From: an uncultured Lachnospiraceae bacterium
GTDB lineage: Bacteria > Bacillota > Clostridia > Lachnospirales > Lachnospiraceae
DNA: 64,000 nt
Assembly (NCBI GenBank): GCA_947594855.1
Contig: CANQEL010000004.1
Location: 110,845 to 174,844 of the forward strand
Direction of reading: 5' to 3'
Shown here piece after piece: positions 1-9,904 of the stretch (the stretch's first letter is position 1; the number at the start of each line of letters is the position of its first letter). The translations under genes and the position numbers were made by a program. The notes beneath the pieces were generated by a model. It worked only from the letters and a program-made list of their open reading frames with translations, was not told the DNA's origin and did no database searches.

Positions 1-1292
1 TTTTAAATAATCCTTATAATAAGGCGCAGGAGATATTTTCGGAATATACAAGACGCGGAAGTATACTTTCGGCAGACGGCGAGGTAATTGCGGAAACTGT
101 TACAGATGACGAAGGCAATGAAATACGTAAATATCCGTATAATAATATGTTTGCGCATGCGGCAGGGCATTTTGATAATGGTAAAACGGGACTTGAAGCA
201 CAGTACAACGTGTATATGCTGAATTCAGGAATTAATCCTGTAGTATCGGCTTTAAATGAACTGAAAGGTGAGAAAAATCCCGGAGACAATCTTGTAACCA
301 CGCTCAATACTGCGATTCAGAAGGCGGCATATGACGCCCTGGGGAGTCATAGAGGCGCGGTAATAGCGATGGAACCTGAAAGCGGAGAAATACTCTGTAT
401 GGTATCAAAGCCTGATTTTAATCCAAATACGATAAAAAGTAACTGGGATGACCTTATAGAAGATGATAATAATGAATCTGCGCTTCTTAACAGGGCTACA
501 CAGGGACTGTATCCGCCGGGTTCGACATTTAAACTTCTGACTCTGCTTGAATATATGCGTGAAAATCCGGGATACAACGATTTCTCGTTTTCCTGTAAAG
601 GTTCTGTAAGTGCAGACGGCTATAAAATAAACTGTTATAATAAAAAGCATCACGGAAATGAAGACTTAAAGGACGCATTTGCTTCATCATGTAACAGTGC
701 ATTTGCAACTATCGGAATGGGGCTTAATAAAAAACAGTTCCGCAATTTATGCAGTTCATTTCTCTTTAATGAAGAACTTCCGGTAAATTATGCATATAAG
801 GGAAGTACATTTTCATTTAATAAGAATTTTACAACAGGAGAGGTAATGCAGACGGCAATAGGACAGGGTAAAACCCTTATTTCACCACTTCATAATGCAA
901 TTATCATATCGGCTGTTGCAAATGGAGGTTACATTGTTACTCCTCATATTGCAGATAAAATGGTAAATTCTTCAGGAAGAACGGTTAAAACATTTTCCTA
1001 TAAAAATGGTGAAACTGTAATTGCTCCTGAAGAGATAAGTTTTCTTAAGGAATGTCTTCTTGAGGTGACCGAAAAGGGAACCGGACATGCCCTGTCAGGG
1101 CAGGATTATACGGTATATGGAAAAACGGGAACCGCGCAGTTTGATTCGGGGGAAGAGTCACATGCCTGGTATATAGGGTATGCGGAGCTTAACGGTAAAA
1201 AAATAGCGGTAAGCATAATTGTTGAAAGGGCAGGAACAGGAAGCGATTATGCCGTGCCGGTTGCAAAAAAAATATTTGATGCGTACTATTGA
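1..1292 (+). CDS. Penicillin-binding protein transpeptidase (PbpA/FtsI-like), 5'-truncated by window edge
   Basis: Frame stays open upstream of the listed ATG to the window edge (LNNPYNKAQEIFSEYTRRGSILSADGEVIAE...); STFK (PPGSTFKLLT), SCN and KTGTAQ penicillin-binding motifs. Confidence 0.93.
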   Translation, partial: LNNPYNKAQEIFSEYTRRGSILSADGEVIAETVTDDEGNEIRKYPYNNMFAHAAGHFDNGKTGLEAQYNVYMLNSGINPVVSALNELKGEKNPGDNLVTTLNTAIQKAAYDALGSHRGAVIAMEPESGEILCMVSKPDFNPNTIKSNWDDLIEDDNNESALLNRATQGLYPPGSTFKLLTLLEYMRENPGYNDFSFSCKGSVSADGYKINCYNKKHHGNEDLKDAFASSCNSAFATIGMGLNKKQFRNLCSSFLFNEELPVNYAYKGSTFSFNKNFTTGEVMQTAIGQGKTLISPLHNAIIISAVANGGYIVTPHIADKMVNSSGRTVKTFSYKNGETVIAPEEISFLKECLLEVTEKGTGHALSGQDYTVYGKTGTAQFDSGEESHAWYIGYAELNGKKIAVSIIVERAGTGSDYAVPVAKKIFDAYY

Positions 1293-1375
1293 AATACTAT
1301 GTCCATTTATGATATACTACTTATAGTTATGTACACACCATGTGTCTATACAGACAATTACAGGAGGCGCTTGCA

Positions 1376-1828
1376 ATGATTGAAGCAACGAGCTGTGGTG
1401 GTGTGGTTATATTCCGTGGTAAGATTCTGCTTTTATACAAGAATTACAGAAATAAATATGAAGGCTGGGTGTTGCCGAAAGGGACTGTAGAAGATGGCGA
1501 GGAGTATAAAGAGACAGCCATTCGTGAAGTTAAGGAAGAATCCGGCGCAGATGCGTCAATTATTAAGTACGTAGGTAAAAGTCAGTATTCATTTAATGCA
1601 CAGAATGATACGGTTCTCAAAAATGTTCACTGGTACCTGATGATGGCTGACAGCTACTACAGTAAACCACAACGCGAGGAATATTTTGTTGATTCCGGAT
1701 ATTATAAATACCATGAGGCTTATCATCTGCTTAAATTTATTAATGAAAAGCAGATTCTGGAAAAAGCCTATATGGAATATCTAGACCTCAAAAAAAGTAA
1801 TTTATGGGGTAATAAAAAATATTTCTGA
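1376..1828 (+). CDS. NUDIX hydrolase family protein
   Basis: NUDIX box GTVEDGEEYKETAIREVKEESGA; RBS aggagg upstream of ATG 1376. Confidence 0.88.
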   Translation: MIEATSCGGVVIFRGKILLLYKNYRNKYEGWVLPKGTVEDGEEYKETAIREVKEESGADASIIKYVGKSQYSFNAQNDTVLKNVHWYLMMADSYYSKPQREEYFVDSGYYKYHEAYHLLKFINEKQILEKAYMEYLDLKKSNLWGNKKYF

Positions 1829-1850
1829 ATATGTACAGCTACTAAAATCA

Positions 1851-1889
1851 AACTTCCATGAGACTTGTATGTTTCATGGAAGTTTTTAG
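1851..1889 (+). terminator. Rho-independent terminator after NUDIX gene
   Basis: Perfect 11-bp inverted repeat aacttccatga/tcatggaagtt followed by a T-run. Confidence 0.8.
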
Positions 1890-1951
1890 TTTTACTCATA
1901 TACTTTAATTGCATTACATATATTATAAGAAAACCATATAGGTGCATTAAT

Positions 1952-3346
1952 TTGGACAATGACTGTAAATATCAGAAAAGTGCTGCGTACATATACGAAT
2001 ATGTACCGTCTCTTTCATTGAGAAAAGCACATGAACTTGTATGTGCCCTTAAAATGGAGAAACCTGGTAAAGACTTTTTTATGGAGCTGGCTGATGTATA
2101 TTCAAATAAAAATATTAATCAGGAGTACATATGTCTGGAAATGGCAGAAAATGGCATACAGACTGTGAGAATGAAAAGAATTGAGCAAATGGAAGGATTC
2201 CGTGTACAGCCTTTTACAGGTATACGGTTTAACGGTGATGTGCATGAATGTAACAGACTTATAAAAAACATAAGGTGCGATAACGATATATACCTGTATT
2301 CCGAAAAAGAAGATATAGATGAAATGACTGTTTTCTGGCTGAGGCTTGCGCTTTACGAAGATAATGGCACAGGTATAGTTTTCAGTAGTTTCAGGGATAT
2401 GACATATGATGAAAACACTATGTATGCCCCATATGAAAACATTGCGGCGGGCACGTCGGAATCATTTATTATGAGACGTGATTTCATTGATAATGCAGGA
2501 CTTTTTGACCAGTCTTTTGAACATATGCAATATGCGGTATTTGATTACTGTATGAGGGCGCTTGAACTTGGATTAAGGAATATTACTGCTAAAAACAGCA
2601 GATTCGGCAAAACCTCCGATATCTGCATAAATAATGTGGACGAAAGGCGTTTTTTTAAAAAATGGCATATAAATACATGGAAATTGTATAAGGAAAACAG
2701 GAAAATACATCCGCTTATACATAAAAAACAGGATGAAAGTTTTAGTATGCTTTCTGTAGGATGCGGTATAGGAAAACTGCTTTCCAATATAAAAGGCATA
2801 TATCCGAACATCCGGGTTCTGGGAGCGGAAGACGACGAATATGCATTTGTCTATGGAGACAGGCTTATTCCATATATAACAGGCAGAATATATGATATAT
2901 CAGACTATATCCATACGCTTATATTATGCGGAAGGGAGAAATGTTTTGATTATATATTGCTTGAAAGCGTGCTGGAGCATATAAATGATCCTGTGGATTA
3001 TCTGAAAAATATAAGCAGGAATCTTACGGAAGAGGGAAAGATTATCGTATGTATACCGAATATAATGCACCATTCGGTAATAGCGGGGCTTTTAAGAGGC
3101 AATTTTACATATGGCAGAACCGGACTCATATACGAAGGCTGTACGCACTTTTATACATATAACGAGGCAAAAAAACATTTTTATGATGCCGGGCTTACAG
3201 TTGAAGAATGTTTCTTTTCCCTGTATGAAAATGAAAATTCAAAAAAAGACAGGGAAATGATAAATAAAATAATTAAAATAAAAGATGCAGCGTGTGAAGT
3301 TATGTTTAATGCATATGAATATTTCTTTTTATTAAAAAGATATTAA
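1952..3346 (+). CDS. GT2-like N-terminal segment fused to class I SAM-dependent methyltransferase; start uncertain
   Basis: MLSVGCGIGKLL (SAM motif I), FDYILLESVLEHINDPVDYLKNISRNLTEEGKIIVCIPN; N-term FIMRRDFIDNAGLFDQSF...DYCMRALELG resembles GT2 C-terminal region. Listed ATG 1865 lies inside a terminator hairpin, so a later start (e.g. TTG 1952) is likelier. Confidence 0.7.
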   Translation: MDNDCKYQKSAAYIYEYVPSLSLRKAHELVCALKMEKPGKDFFMELADVYSNKNINQEYICLEMAENGIQTVRMKRIEQMEGFRVQPFTGIRFNGDVHECNRLIKNIRCDNDIYLYSEKEDIDEMTVFWLRLALYEDNGTGIVFSSFRDMTYDENTMYAPYENIAAGTSESFIMRRDFIDNAGLFDQSFEHMQYAVFDYCMRALELGLRNITAKNSRFGKTSDICINNVDERRFFKKWHINTWKLYKENRKIHPLIHKKQDESFSMLSVGCGIGKLLSNIKGIYPNIRVLGAEDDEYAFVYGDRLIPYITGRIYDISDYIHTLILCGREKCFDYILLESVLEHINDPVDYLKNISRNLTEEGKIIVCIPNIMHHSVIAGLLRGNFTYGRTGLIYEGCTHFYTYNEAKKHFYDAGLTVEECFFSLYENENSKKDREMINKIIKIKDAACEVMFNAYEYFFLLKRY

Positions 3347-3387
3347 AACTCCCATTAACCGGCAGAAGCGGAAATTTTTGCCGAAAC

Positions 3388-3416
3388 TTGAATTTTTATC
3401 AGGATAATGCTATACT
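3388..3416 (+). promoter_or_regulatory. SigA-type promoter of MBOAT gene
   Basis: TTGAAT-17 nt-TATACT. Confidence 0.6.
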
Positions 3417-3457
3417 GTGAAACGCATAATAAATAATTGGCCAATGGGAGGATGCCG

Positions 3458-4912
3458 ATGGATTTTTTGAGCATAGCATTTTATATTTTTTTACCTGTAT
3501 TTTTTGCAGCATATTATCTTGTTAAGGCAGAATACAGATATATTATTATCCTGGCAGGGAGTTATATTTTTTATGGTTACGGCAATCCGTCATTACTTAT
3601 CTTTTTGCTGGCAACAACAGTAATAACTTATTTTGCGGGACTTTTAATAGCAAAATATCCGCAGAGAAAAATTCTGGTTACTGCATTTTTGCTTAATATT
3701 CTTATATTACTGGTATTCAAATATACCAATTTTGCTATTGGTAATCTGAATTTTATAGCCAAAAGGCTGGGAGGAATATTTACCCTGAGCAAAAAGAACT
3801 GGATATTACCGGTAGGACTTTCATTTTATATTTTTCAGTCGTGTACATATCTTACAGATGTTTATAGAAAAAAGATAAGGGCGGAGAAAAATCCGCTTTT
3901 GTATGCGTCGTTTGTGTCATTTTTCCCTACAATATTGTCGGGCCCTATCCAAAAATCAAGGGAGCTGCTGCCTCAATTAAAAAATCCCGGTAAGTTTGAT
4001 TATATTGAAGCAAAAAAAGGAACGATACTTTTTATATGGGGATTGTTTGAAAAAATTATGATAGCAAATAATCTTATGACGGTAGTCAATAAGATATACG
4101 GTGATATTTCGTCTTACGGGCGGATTTATCATCTTTTGGCAGCCGTAAGCTTTTCGCTTTATATTTATGCTGATTTTTCTTCATATTCCGATATGGCAAG
4201 AGGTATTTCAAAAATTATGGGCATCAGTATTACAAGAAACTTCAACAATCCTTATCTGTCTGTCAGTACAAGCGAGTTCTGGAACAGATGGCATGTAAGT
4301 TTAAATGACTGGTTTCGTGAGAATATATATATACCGCTGGGAGGAAACCGTAAGGGAACGCTGAGAAAATATATAAACGTTCTTGTAGTTTTCTTTGTCA
4401 GTGGTCTCTGGCATGGTGCGCAATGGCATTTTGTGGCATGGGGAGTCATAAACGGACTGCTTGTTGTTATAGGAACCATGCTGATGCCGCTAAAAAGAAA
4501 GATATACGGTATGGCAAGAATTGACGAAAGTGCGGAAAGTATTGTTTTTTTAAAGAGGGCAGGAGTATTTATTCTTATAACCTTTACATGGATTTTCTTT
4601 CAAAACGGAATATATGATTCATTAAATATCATTAATTCAATAATACATATTAAGCCTATCGACTTTTTTGACCCCAACCTGTTGAATGTATCGGGAACTG
4701 CGGTTACGACATTTGTGACTATGATTGCAGTGGTGTTGTTTTGTACAATTCAGATAAAAAGACAAAAAGAAGCGTATTATTTTGAAAAATTTAATAAACA
4801 GCCTGAAGTATTTCAGGTTATGCTTCTGGCTGTGCTGGTTGTCGTATGTATATTTTCAGCTTATTTGCCAAGCGCTGAAGTAAATACCGGATTTTTGTAT
4901 TTTCAGTTTTAA
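3458..4912 (+). CDS. MBOAT family O-acyltransferase (AlgI/DltB-like)
   Basis: Polytopic; NFNNPYLSVSTSEFWNRWHVSLNDWFRENIYIPLGG...SGLWHGAQWHFVAWG motif; ATG 3458 after ggagg. Confidence 0.92.
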   Translation: MDFLSIAFYIFLPVFFAAYYLVKAEYRYIIILAGSYIFYGYGNPSLLIFLLATTVITYFAGLLIAKYPQRKILVTAFLLNILILLVFKYTNFAIGNLNFIAKRLGGIFTLSKKNWILPVGLSFYIFQSCTYLTDVYRKKIRAEKNPLLYASFVSFFPTILSGPIQKSRELLPQLKNPGKFDYIEAKKGTILFIWGLFEKIMIANNLMTVVNKIYGDISSYGRIYHLLAAVSFSLYIYADFSSYSDMARGISKIMGISITRNFNNPYLSVSTSEFWNRWHVSLNDWFRENIYIPLGGNRKGTLRKYINVLVVFFVSGLWHGAQWHFVAWGVINGLLVVIGTMLMPLKRKIYGMARIDESAESIVFLKRAGVFILITFTWIFFQNGIYDSLNIINSIIHIKPIDFFDPNLLNVSGTAVTTFVTMIAVVLFCTIQIKRQKEAYYFEKFNKQPEVFQVMLLAVLVVVCIFSAYLPSAEVNTGFLYFQF

Positions 4913-4926
4913 AGAGAGGAAAGCGT

Positions 4927-5862
4927 ATGAAATATTTAAGATTTCTTTTGGGTTTGATAACTGCAGCAATTATTATGTTTGCAGCAACCGTAGCCGGAAT
5001 AATTTGTATTCCGCAAAATGTTTTTGATTCAAATTATACAAGTTTGATACAGGAAAAATTTGAGATATTAAAGAATACAAACGAGCCAAAAATCATAATG
5101 GTGGCCGGCAGCAGTTCCGCTTTTGGCCTGAATCAGGATATGCTGGAAGAAAAAACGGGATATAAAGTTGCAAACTTAGGACTGCATGCGGGGTTTGGGC
5201 ATCTGTTTGTATCTGAACTGGCAAAACAGGGTATAAACCCAGGCGATATAGTGTTGTTAGGTTATGAATATGACTGGCAGGTTAAATATGGATTTACGCG
5301 GGTAGGCGCTGACCTTATTATGTCGGGAATAGATGATAATATTGGAATGTACCGCTACCTGCCGCCGGAAATTCTGAAGAAATGCCTGGGATATTTATTT
5401 ACGTATGCATCGCAAAAAAGAAATTATACTCCTGCAACAGGCATTTATTCAAGAGAAGCTTTTGACCCGGCAACAGGACAGATGACAATGGAGCGCGATT
5501 ATAGTATTGAATATAACAAAGAAACACATGGTGTTGTAGATATAAGCAATGTAAAGATTTCCAAAGATTCAGTAAAGTACTTAAAAGAATTCAAGAAGTT
5601 TATTGAGGACAGGGGCGCTGTTGTATATTTTGTCTCGCCTCCGCTGCTTGAGGACTGTATTGTGTGCGATTATTCTGAATTTACCAAATTAAAGGAACTG
5701 GAAGAAGAAAAGATTGGGATAGAATATATAAGTGATCCTCTTGAGTATATATATCCCAGTAAATATATATCCAATTCAAATTACCACTGTAACAGCGTCG
5801 GAGCCGATATACGGACAGAAATGCTTATAGAAGATTTGAGGGATGCATCCGTTATTGAATAA
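4927..5862 (+). CDS. SGNH-hydrolase-like exported protein paired with MBOAT acyltransferase
   Basis: N-terminal TM; MVAGSSSAFGLNQDML (GDS-like block), adjacent to MBOAT gene. Confidence 0.6.
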   Translation: MKYLRFLLGLITAAIIMFAATVAGIICIPQNVFDSNYTSLIQEKFEILKNTNEPKIIMVAGSSSAFGLNQDMLEEKTGYKVANLGLHAGFGHLFVSELAKQGINPGDIVLLGYEYDWQVKYGFTRVGADLIMSGIDDNIGMYRYLPPEILKKCLGYLFTYASQKRNYTPATGIYSREAFDPATGQMTMERDYSIEYNKETHGVVDISNVKISKDSVKYLKEFKKFIEDRGAVVYFVSPPLLEDCIVCDYSEFTKLKELEEEKIGIEYISDPLEYIYPSKYISNSNYHCNSVGADIRTEMLIEDLRDASVIE

Positions 5863-5890
5863 ACCGATATAAACTAATATGTTTTTTTTG

Positions 5891-5919
5891 TTGAAAAAAG
5901 AAAAGGAGTTTGCTATAAT
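5891..5919 (+). promoter_or_regulatory. SigA-type promoter of PFK gene
   Basis: TTGAAA-17 nt-TATAAT. Confidence 0.7.
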
Positions 5920-5964
5920 ACAGTACCGTAAAAGCAAATTTATAAATTTTCGGAGGTAAGGAAA

Positions 5965-7191
5965 ATGGGTAAGAATATTGTTGTTGGACAATCAGGCGGA
6001 CCAACAGCCGTTATTAATTCTTCTGTTGCAGGTGTATATGCACAGGCAAAAAAGCTTGGTATTGACAAAGTGTATGGTATGATTCACGGAATTGAAGGAT
6101 TCCTTGATGACAGGATATGTGACCTTGATGATTATCTTGCATCTCCTGAAGGTATTGAGATGCTTAAGAGAACACCATCTGCATTTCTTGGCTCGTGCCG
6201 TTTTAAAATGCCAAAAATCGAAGGCAACGAAGAAATCTACGACAAAATATTTGAGGTTATGGAAAAGCATGATATTGATTATCTGTTCTATTGCGGCGGT
6301 AACGATTCAATGGATACGGTAAAGATGCTTTCTGATTATGCGGCTGCACATGGAAAGAAGCAGAGATTCGTAGGAGTGCCGAAGACTGTTGATAACGACC
6401 TTCCTATAACAGATCATTGTCCGGGATATGGTTCAGCAGCAAAATATATTGCAACATCATTAAAAGAGGTTATTCGTGATAATTCTTCATTTGGTGTTAA
6501 AAAGCCTACAGTATGTATAGTTGAGATTATGGGCCGTAATGCAGGATGGCTTACAGCAGCTGCAGCACTGGCTAAGAGCGGTGACTGTGAAGGACCGGAT
6601 GCGATATATCTTCCGGAAAGGGTATTTGATATAGATAAGTTTGTAAATAAAATCGAAGAACTTTCAAAAACAAAGTCATCTATTGTAATTGCTGTATCTG
6701 AAGGCGTTAAGATATCAGACGGCCGTTATGTATGTGAGATTGGCCGTGAAGTTGCAGTAGATGCTTTTGGACACAAGCAGATGTCAGGTACAGCTGCAAA
6801 GCTTGCTGATATAGTTGCAGAGAGAACAGGTCTTAAAACACGTGCCATTGAGTTCTCAACACTTCAGAGATCAGCTACACATATTGCATCGCTTACAGAT
6901 ATTAATGAGGCGTTCCAGGTTGGAGCAGCAGCAGTTAAAGCGGCTGATGAAGGTAAGACTGCAATGATGATAACTCTTGACAGAAATGGTGACGACCCAT
7001 ATCAGTGTGGTACAAGCGCCCATGATATACATGACATTGCCAATGTTGAGAGAAAAGTTCCGGACGAATGGATTACAGAAGACGGATGTGGACTTACAGA
7101 TGAATTTGAAGCTTATGCAAGACCGCTTATAATGGGCGAGCTTACACCGCTTTTTGCCAATGGCGTGCCTGTTCATCTTGTTAGAAAATAA
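5965..7191 (+). CDS. 6-phosphofructokinase, probably pyrophosphate-dependent
   Basis: GQSGGPTAVINSSVAGV, GGNDSMDT, PKTVDNDLPITDHCPGYGSAAKY, EIMGRNAGWL. Confidence 0.93.
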   Translation: MGKNIVVGQSGGPTAVINSSVAGVYAQAKKLGIDKVYGMIHGIEGFLDDRICDLDDYLASPEGIEMLKRTPSAFLGSCRFKMPKIEGNEEIYDKIFEVMEKHDIDYLFYCGGNDSMDTVKMLSDYAAAHGKKQRFVGVPKTVDNDLPITDHCPGYGSAAKYIATSLKEVIRDNSSFGVKKPTVCIVEIMGRNAGWLTAAAALAKSGDCEGPDAIYLPERVFDIDKFVNKIEELSKTKSSIVIAVSEGVKISDGRYVCEIGREVAVDAFGHKQMSGTAAKLADIVAERTGLKTRAIEFSTLQRSATHIASLTDINEAFQVGAAAVKAADEGKTAMMITLDRNGDDPYQCGTSAHDIHDIANVERKVPDEWITEDGCGLTDEFEAYARPLIMGELTPLFANGVPVHLVRK

Positions 7192-7204
7192 TTTGCAAAA
7201 TAAT

Positions 7205-7233
7205 TTGCAAAATACTACCAGTAGAATTATAAT
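7205..7233 (+). promoter_or_regulatory. SigA-type promoter of aldolase gene
   Basis: TTGCAA-17 nt-TATAAT. Confidence 0.65.
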
Positions 7234-7263
7234 AGAAGAAAACTATGTAAAGGAGATAGAGAT

Positions 7264-8199
7264 ATGGCATTAGTTACAACAACAGAAATGTTCAAAAAGG
7301 CATATGCCGGCGGATATGCTATCGGGGCATTCAACGTAAATAACATGGAGATTGTACAGGGTATTACTGAAGCAGCAGGAGAGCTTAACTCACCTATTAT
7401 CCTTCAGGTATCTGCAGGAGCAAGAAAGTATGCACAGCACGAATACCTTGTTAATCTTGTAAAGGCAGCTTTGGAGCTTAATGATATTCCTATAGCTCTT
7501 CATCTTGACCATGGCGCAGATTTTGATATTTGTAAATCCTGTATTGACGGTGGATTTACATCAGTCATGATAGATGCTTCAGGCAAACCTTTTGAAGAAA
7601 ACATCGCTGTTACAAAGAAAGTAGTTGATTATGCGCATGATAAGGGAGTTGTAGTTGAAGCTGAGCTTGGAACTCTTGCAGGTGTTGAGGATGAAGTAAA
7701 AGTATCAGCTGAAGATTCAAGTTATACAAATCCTGATGAAGTTGAGGAATTCGTTAAGAGAACAGGCGTTGACTCACTTGCAATTGCAATTGGTACAAGC
7801 CACGGCGCATTCAAGTTTAAACCGGGAACCAAACCACAGCTTCGTTTTGACATTCTTGATGAGGTGTCTAAGAGGCTTCCTGAATTCCCTATCGTACTTC
7901 ATGGAGCTTCAAGCGTACCGCAGGAATATGTTAAGATTATAAATGAGAAGGGCGGCAATCTTGCAGATGCAATTGGTGTACCTGAGGACCAGCTCCGTCA
8001 GGCAGCAAGAAGTGCAGTATGTAAGATTAATATTGATTCTGACCTTCGTCTTGCAATGACAGCAGGTATCCGTCAGGTGCTTACAGATAATCCTGCAGCA
8101 TTTGACCCAAGAGAATATCTTAAAGTTGGCCGTGCTAACGTTAAGGCTATCGTTGCGCATAAGATTACAGAAGTACTTGGAAGTAATGGAAAGGCTTAA
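7264..8199 (+). CDS. fba: Class II fructose-1,6-bisphosphate aldolase
   Basis: AFNVNNMEIVQGI, ALHLDHGADF, AIAIGTSHGAFKF, LHGASSVP. Confidence 0.95.
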   Translation: MALVTTTEMFKKAYAGGYAIGAFNVNNMEIVQGITEAAGELNSPIILQVSAGARKYAQHEYLVNLVKAALELNDIPIALHLDHGADFDICKSCIDGGFTSVMIDASGKPFEENIAVTKKVVDYAHDKGVVVEAELGTLAGVEDEVKVSAEDSSYTNPDEVEEFVKRTGVDSLAIAIGTSHGAFKFKPGTKPQLRFDILDEVSKRLPEFPIVLHGASSVPQEYVKIINEKGGNLADAIGVPEDQLRQAARSAVCKINIDSDLRLAMTAGIRQVLTDNPAAFDPREYLKVGRANVKAIVAHKITEVLGSNGKA

Positions 8200-8230
8200 T
8201 TTTATAATTTAATTTATCTAAATTTATGGA

Positions 8231-8264
8231 GTTGCTGTAAAATAACATGTTATTTTGCAGCAAC
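8231..8264 (+). terminator. Terminator hairpin after fba
   Basis: gttgctgtaaaataa/ttattttgcagcaac near-perfect 15-bp stem. Confidence 0.75.
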
Positions 8265-8300
8265 CCATTTTTATAAAGGTAATTTTAAGGAGGATTTGCC

Positions 8301-9404
8301 ATGTATGATTACCTGATTGTGGGAGCAGGTCTGTTTGGTTCAGTATTTGCATACGAAATGACAAAAGCAGGTAAAAAATGTCTGGTAATAGACAAAAGAG
8401 AGCATATAGGCGGAAATATATATACAGAGGAAATTGAAGGTATAAATATACATAAATATGGCGCCCATATTTTTCATACGGGAAATAAAGAAATATGGGA
8501 TTATATAAACAGGTTTGCAGAATTTAACAGGTATACTAATTGTGTCGTTGCACGATATAAGGATGAACTATATAATCTTCCTTTTAATATGAATACATTT
8601 AATAAGCTCTGGGGTGTAATAACGCCAAAAGAGGCAAAACAAAAGATTGAAGAACAGATAAGAGAAGCAGGTATAACTAACCCGTCTAATTTGGAAGAAC
8701 AGGCGCTTTCGCTTGTTGGCCGTGATATATATGAGAAACTCATAAAAGGATATACTGAAAAACAGTGGGGTAAATCTGCTAAGGACCTTCCTTCATTTAT
8801 AATAAAAAGACTCCCGGTAAGATTCACTTACGATAATAATTATTTTAATGATAAATATCAGGGAATCCCGATAGGCGGTTATACGGGCATTATTGAAAAA
8901 ATGCTTGGGGATTGTGAAGTAATATTGTCTGAAGATTATTTTTCAGACAGAAAAAAATACGATAATATTGCGGCAAAAATTCTTTTTACCGGAATGATAG
9001 ACGAATATTTTGATTTCTGTTATGGAAATCTTGAGTACAGGACACTCAGGTTTGAAAATGAACTGCATGATACGGATAATTTTCAGGGAAATGCCGTAGT
9101 TAATTATACTGAATATGATATTCCTTATACCAGGATAATCGAACATAAGCATTTCGAGTTTGGAAAACAGGAAAAAACTATTATTACAAAAGAGTATCCT
9201 GATATATGGAAGCCGGGAATGGAGCCATATTACCCGGTTAATGATGAGAAAAATAATTCTCTTTATAATAAATATCTTAAACTCGCTGAAAAAAAAGAAA
9301 ATGTTATATTCGGTGGAAGACTTGGAATGTACAGATATCTTGATATGCATAATATAATAGAGGAAGCGTTAAAATGCTACAGGAGGGAAATGAAAGCATT
9401 ATGA
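8301..9404 (+). CDS. glf: UDP-galactopyranose mutase
   Basis: MYDYLIVGAGLFGSVFAYEM...GKKCLVIDKREHIGGN, YGAHIFHTGNKEIWDY. Confidence 0.96.
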   Translation: MYDYLIVGAGLFGSVFAYEMTKAGKKCLVIDKREHIGGNIYTEEIEGINIHKYGAHIFHTGNKEIWDYINRFAEFNRYTNCVVARYKDELYNLPFNMNTFNKLWGVITPKEAKQKIEEQIREAGITNPSNLEEQALSLVGRDIYEKLIKGYTEKQWGKSAKDLPSFIIKRLPVRFTYDNNYFNDKYQGIPIGGYTGIIEKMLGDCEVILSEDYFSDRKKYDNIAAKILFTGMIDEYFDFCYGNLEYRTLRFENELHDTDNFQGNAVVNYTEYDIPYTRIIEHKHFEFGKQEKTIITKEYPDIWKPGMEPYYPVNDEKNNSLYNKYLKLAEKKENVIFGGRLGMYRYLDMHNIIEEALKCYRREMKAL

Positions 9405-9904
9405 AAAAATTAATGTATCTGACATTTCTGCCGGCGGTTTTATGGATGTTATTTATATTCGGATTTTCAAAGGATACAGGAGAAGAGTCTTCTTCGCTCA
9501 GCCTTACGATAACGCAGAAAATAGTGGACATTGTCGAATATAATAAAGATATTACAGAAGAGGAGTATGTTGAACTTGTAGAAAAACTCCATACTCCGGT
9601 AAGAAAGGCGGCGCATATGACAGAGTATGCCATACTTGCAATCCTTATATGCATACCGGTTATCATAAATATGTATGTAGGAAATATAAGGATGATAAGT
9701 CTAAAGCAGATGCTTTTTGGTATTGTTACGATATGTACATTATATGCGGCGACAGATGAAATACATCAGCTTTTTGTATCAGGGAGAACCGGCAAAGCAA
9801 CTGATGTGATAATAGATATGCTCGGCGCATTTTGCGGAACATTAATCTTTCTGTGTATTTATAAGTTCGCCTATGGAAAGATAATACGAAAATGCGAGCA
9901 GTGA
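9401..9904 (+). CDS. VanZ family protein
   Basis: RKAAHMTEYAILAIL ... AATDEIHQLFVSGRTGKATDVIIDMLGAFCG; ATGA overlap with glf stop. Confidence 0.9.
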   Translation: MKKLMYLTFLPAVLWMLFIFGFSKDTGEESSSLSLTITQKIVDIVEYNKDITEEEYVELVEKLHTPVRKAAHMTEYAILAILICIPVIINMYVGNIRMISLKQMLFGIVTICTLYAATDEIHQLFVSGRTGKATDVIIDMLGAFCGTLIFLCIYKFAYGKIIRKCEQ

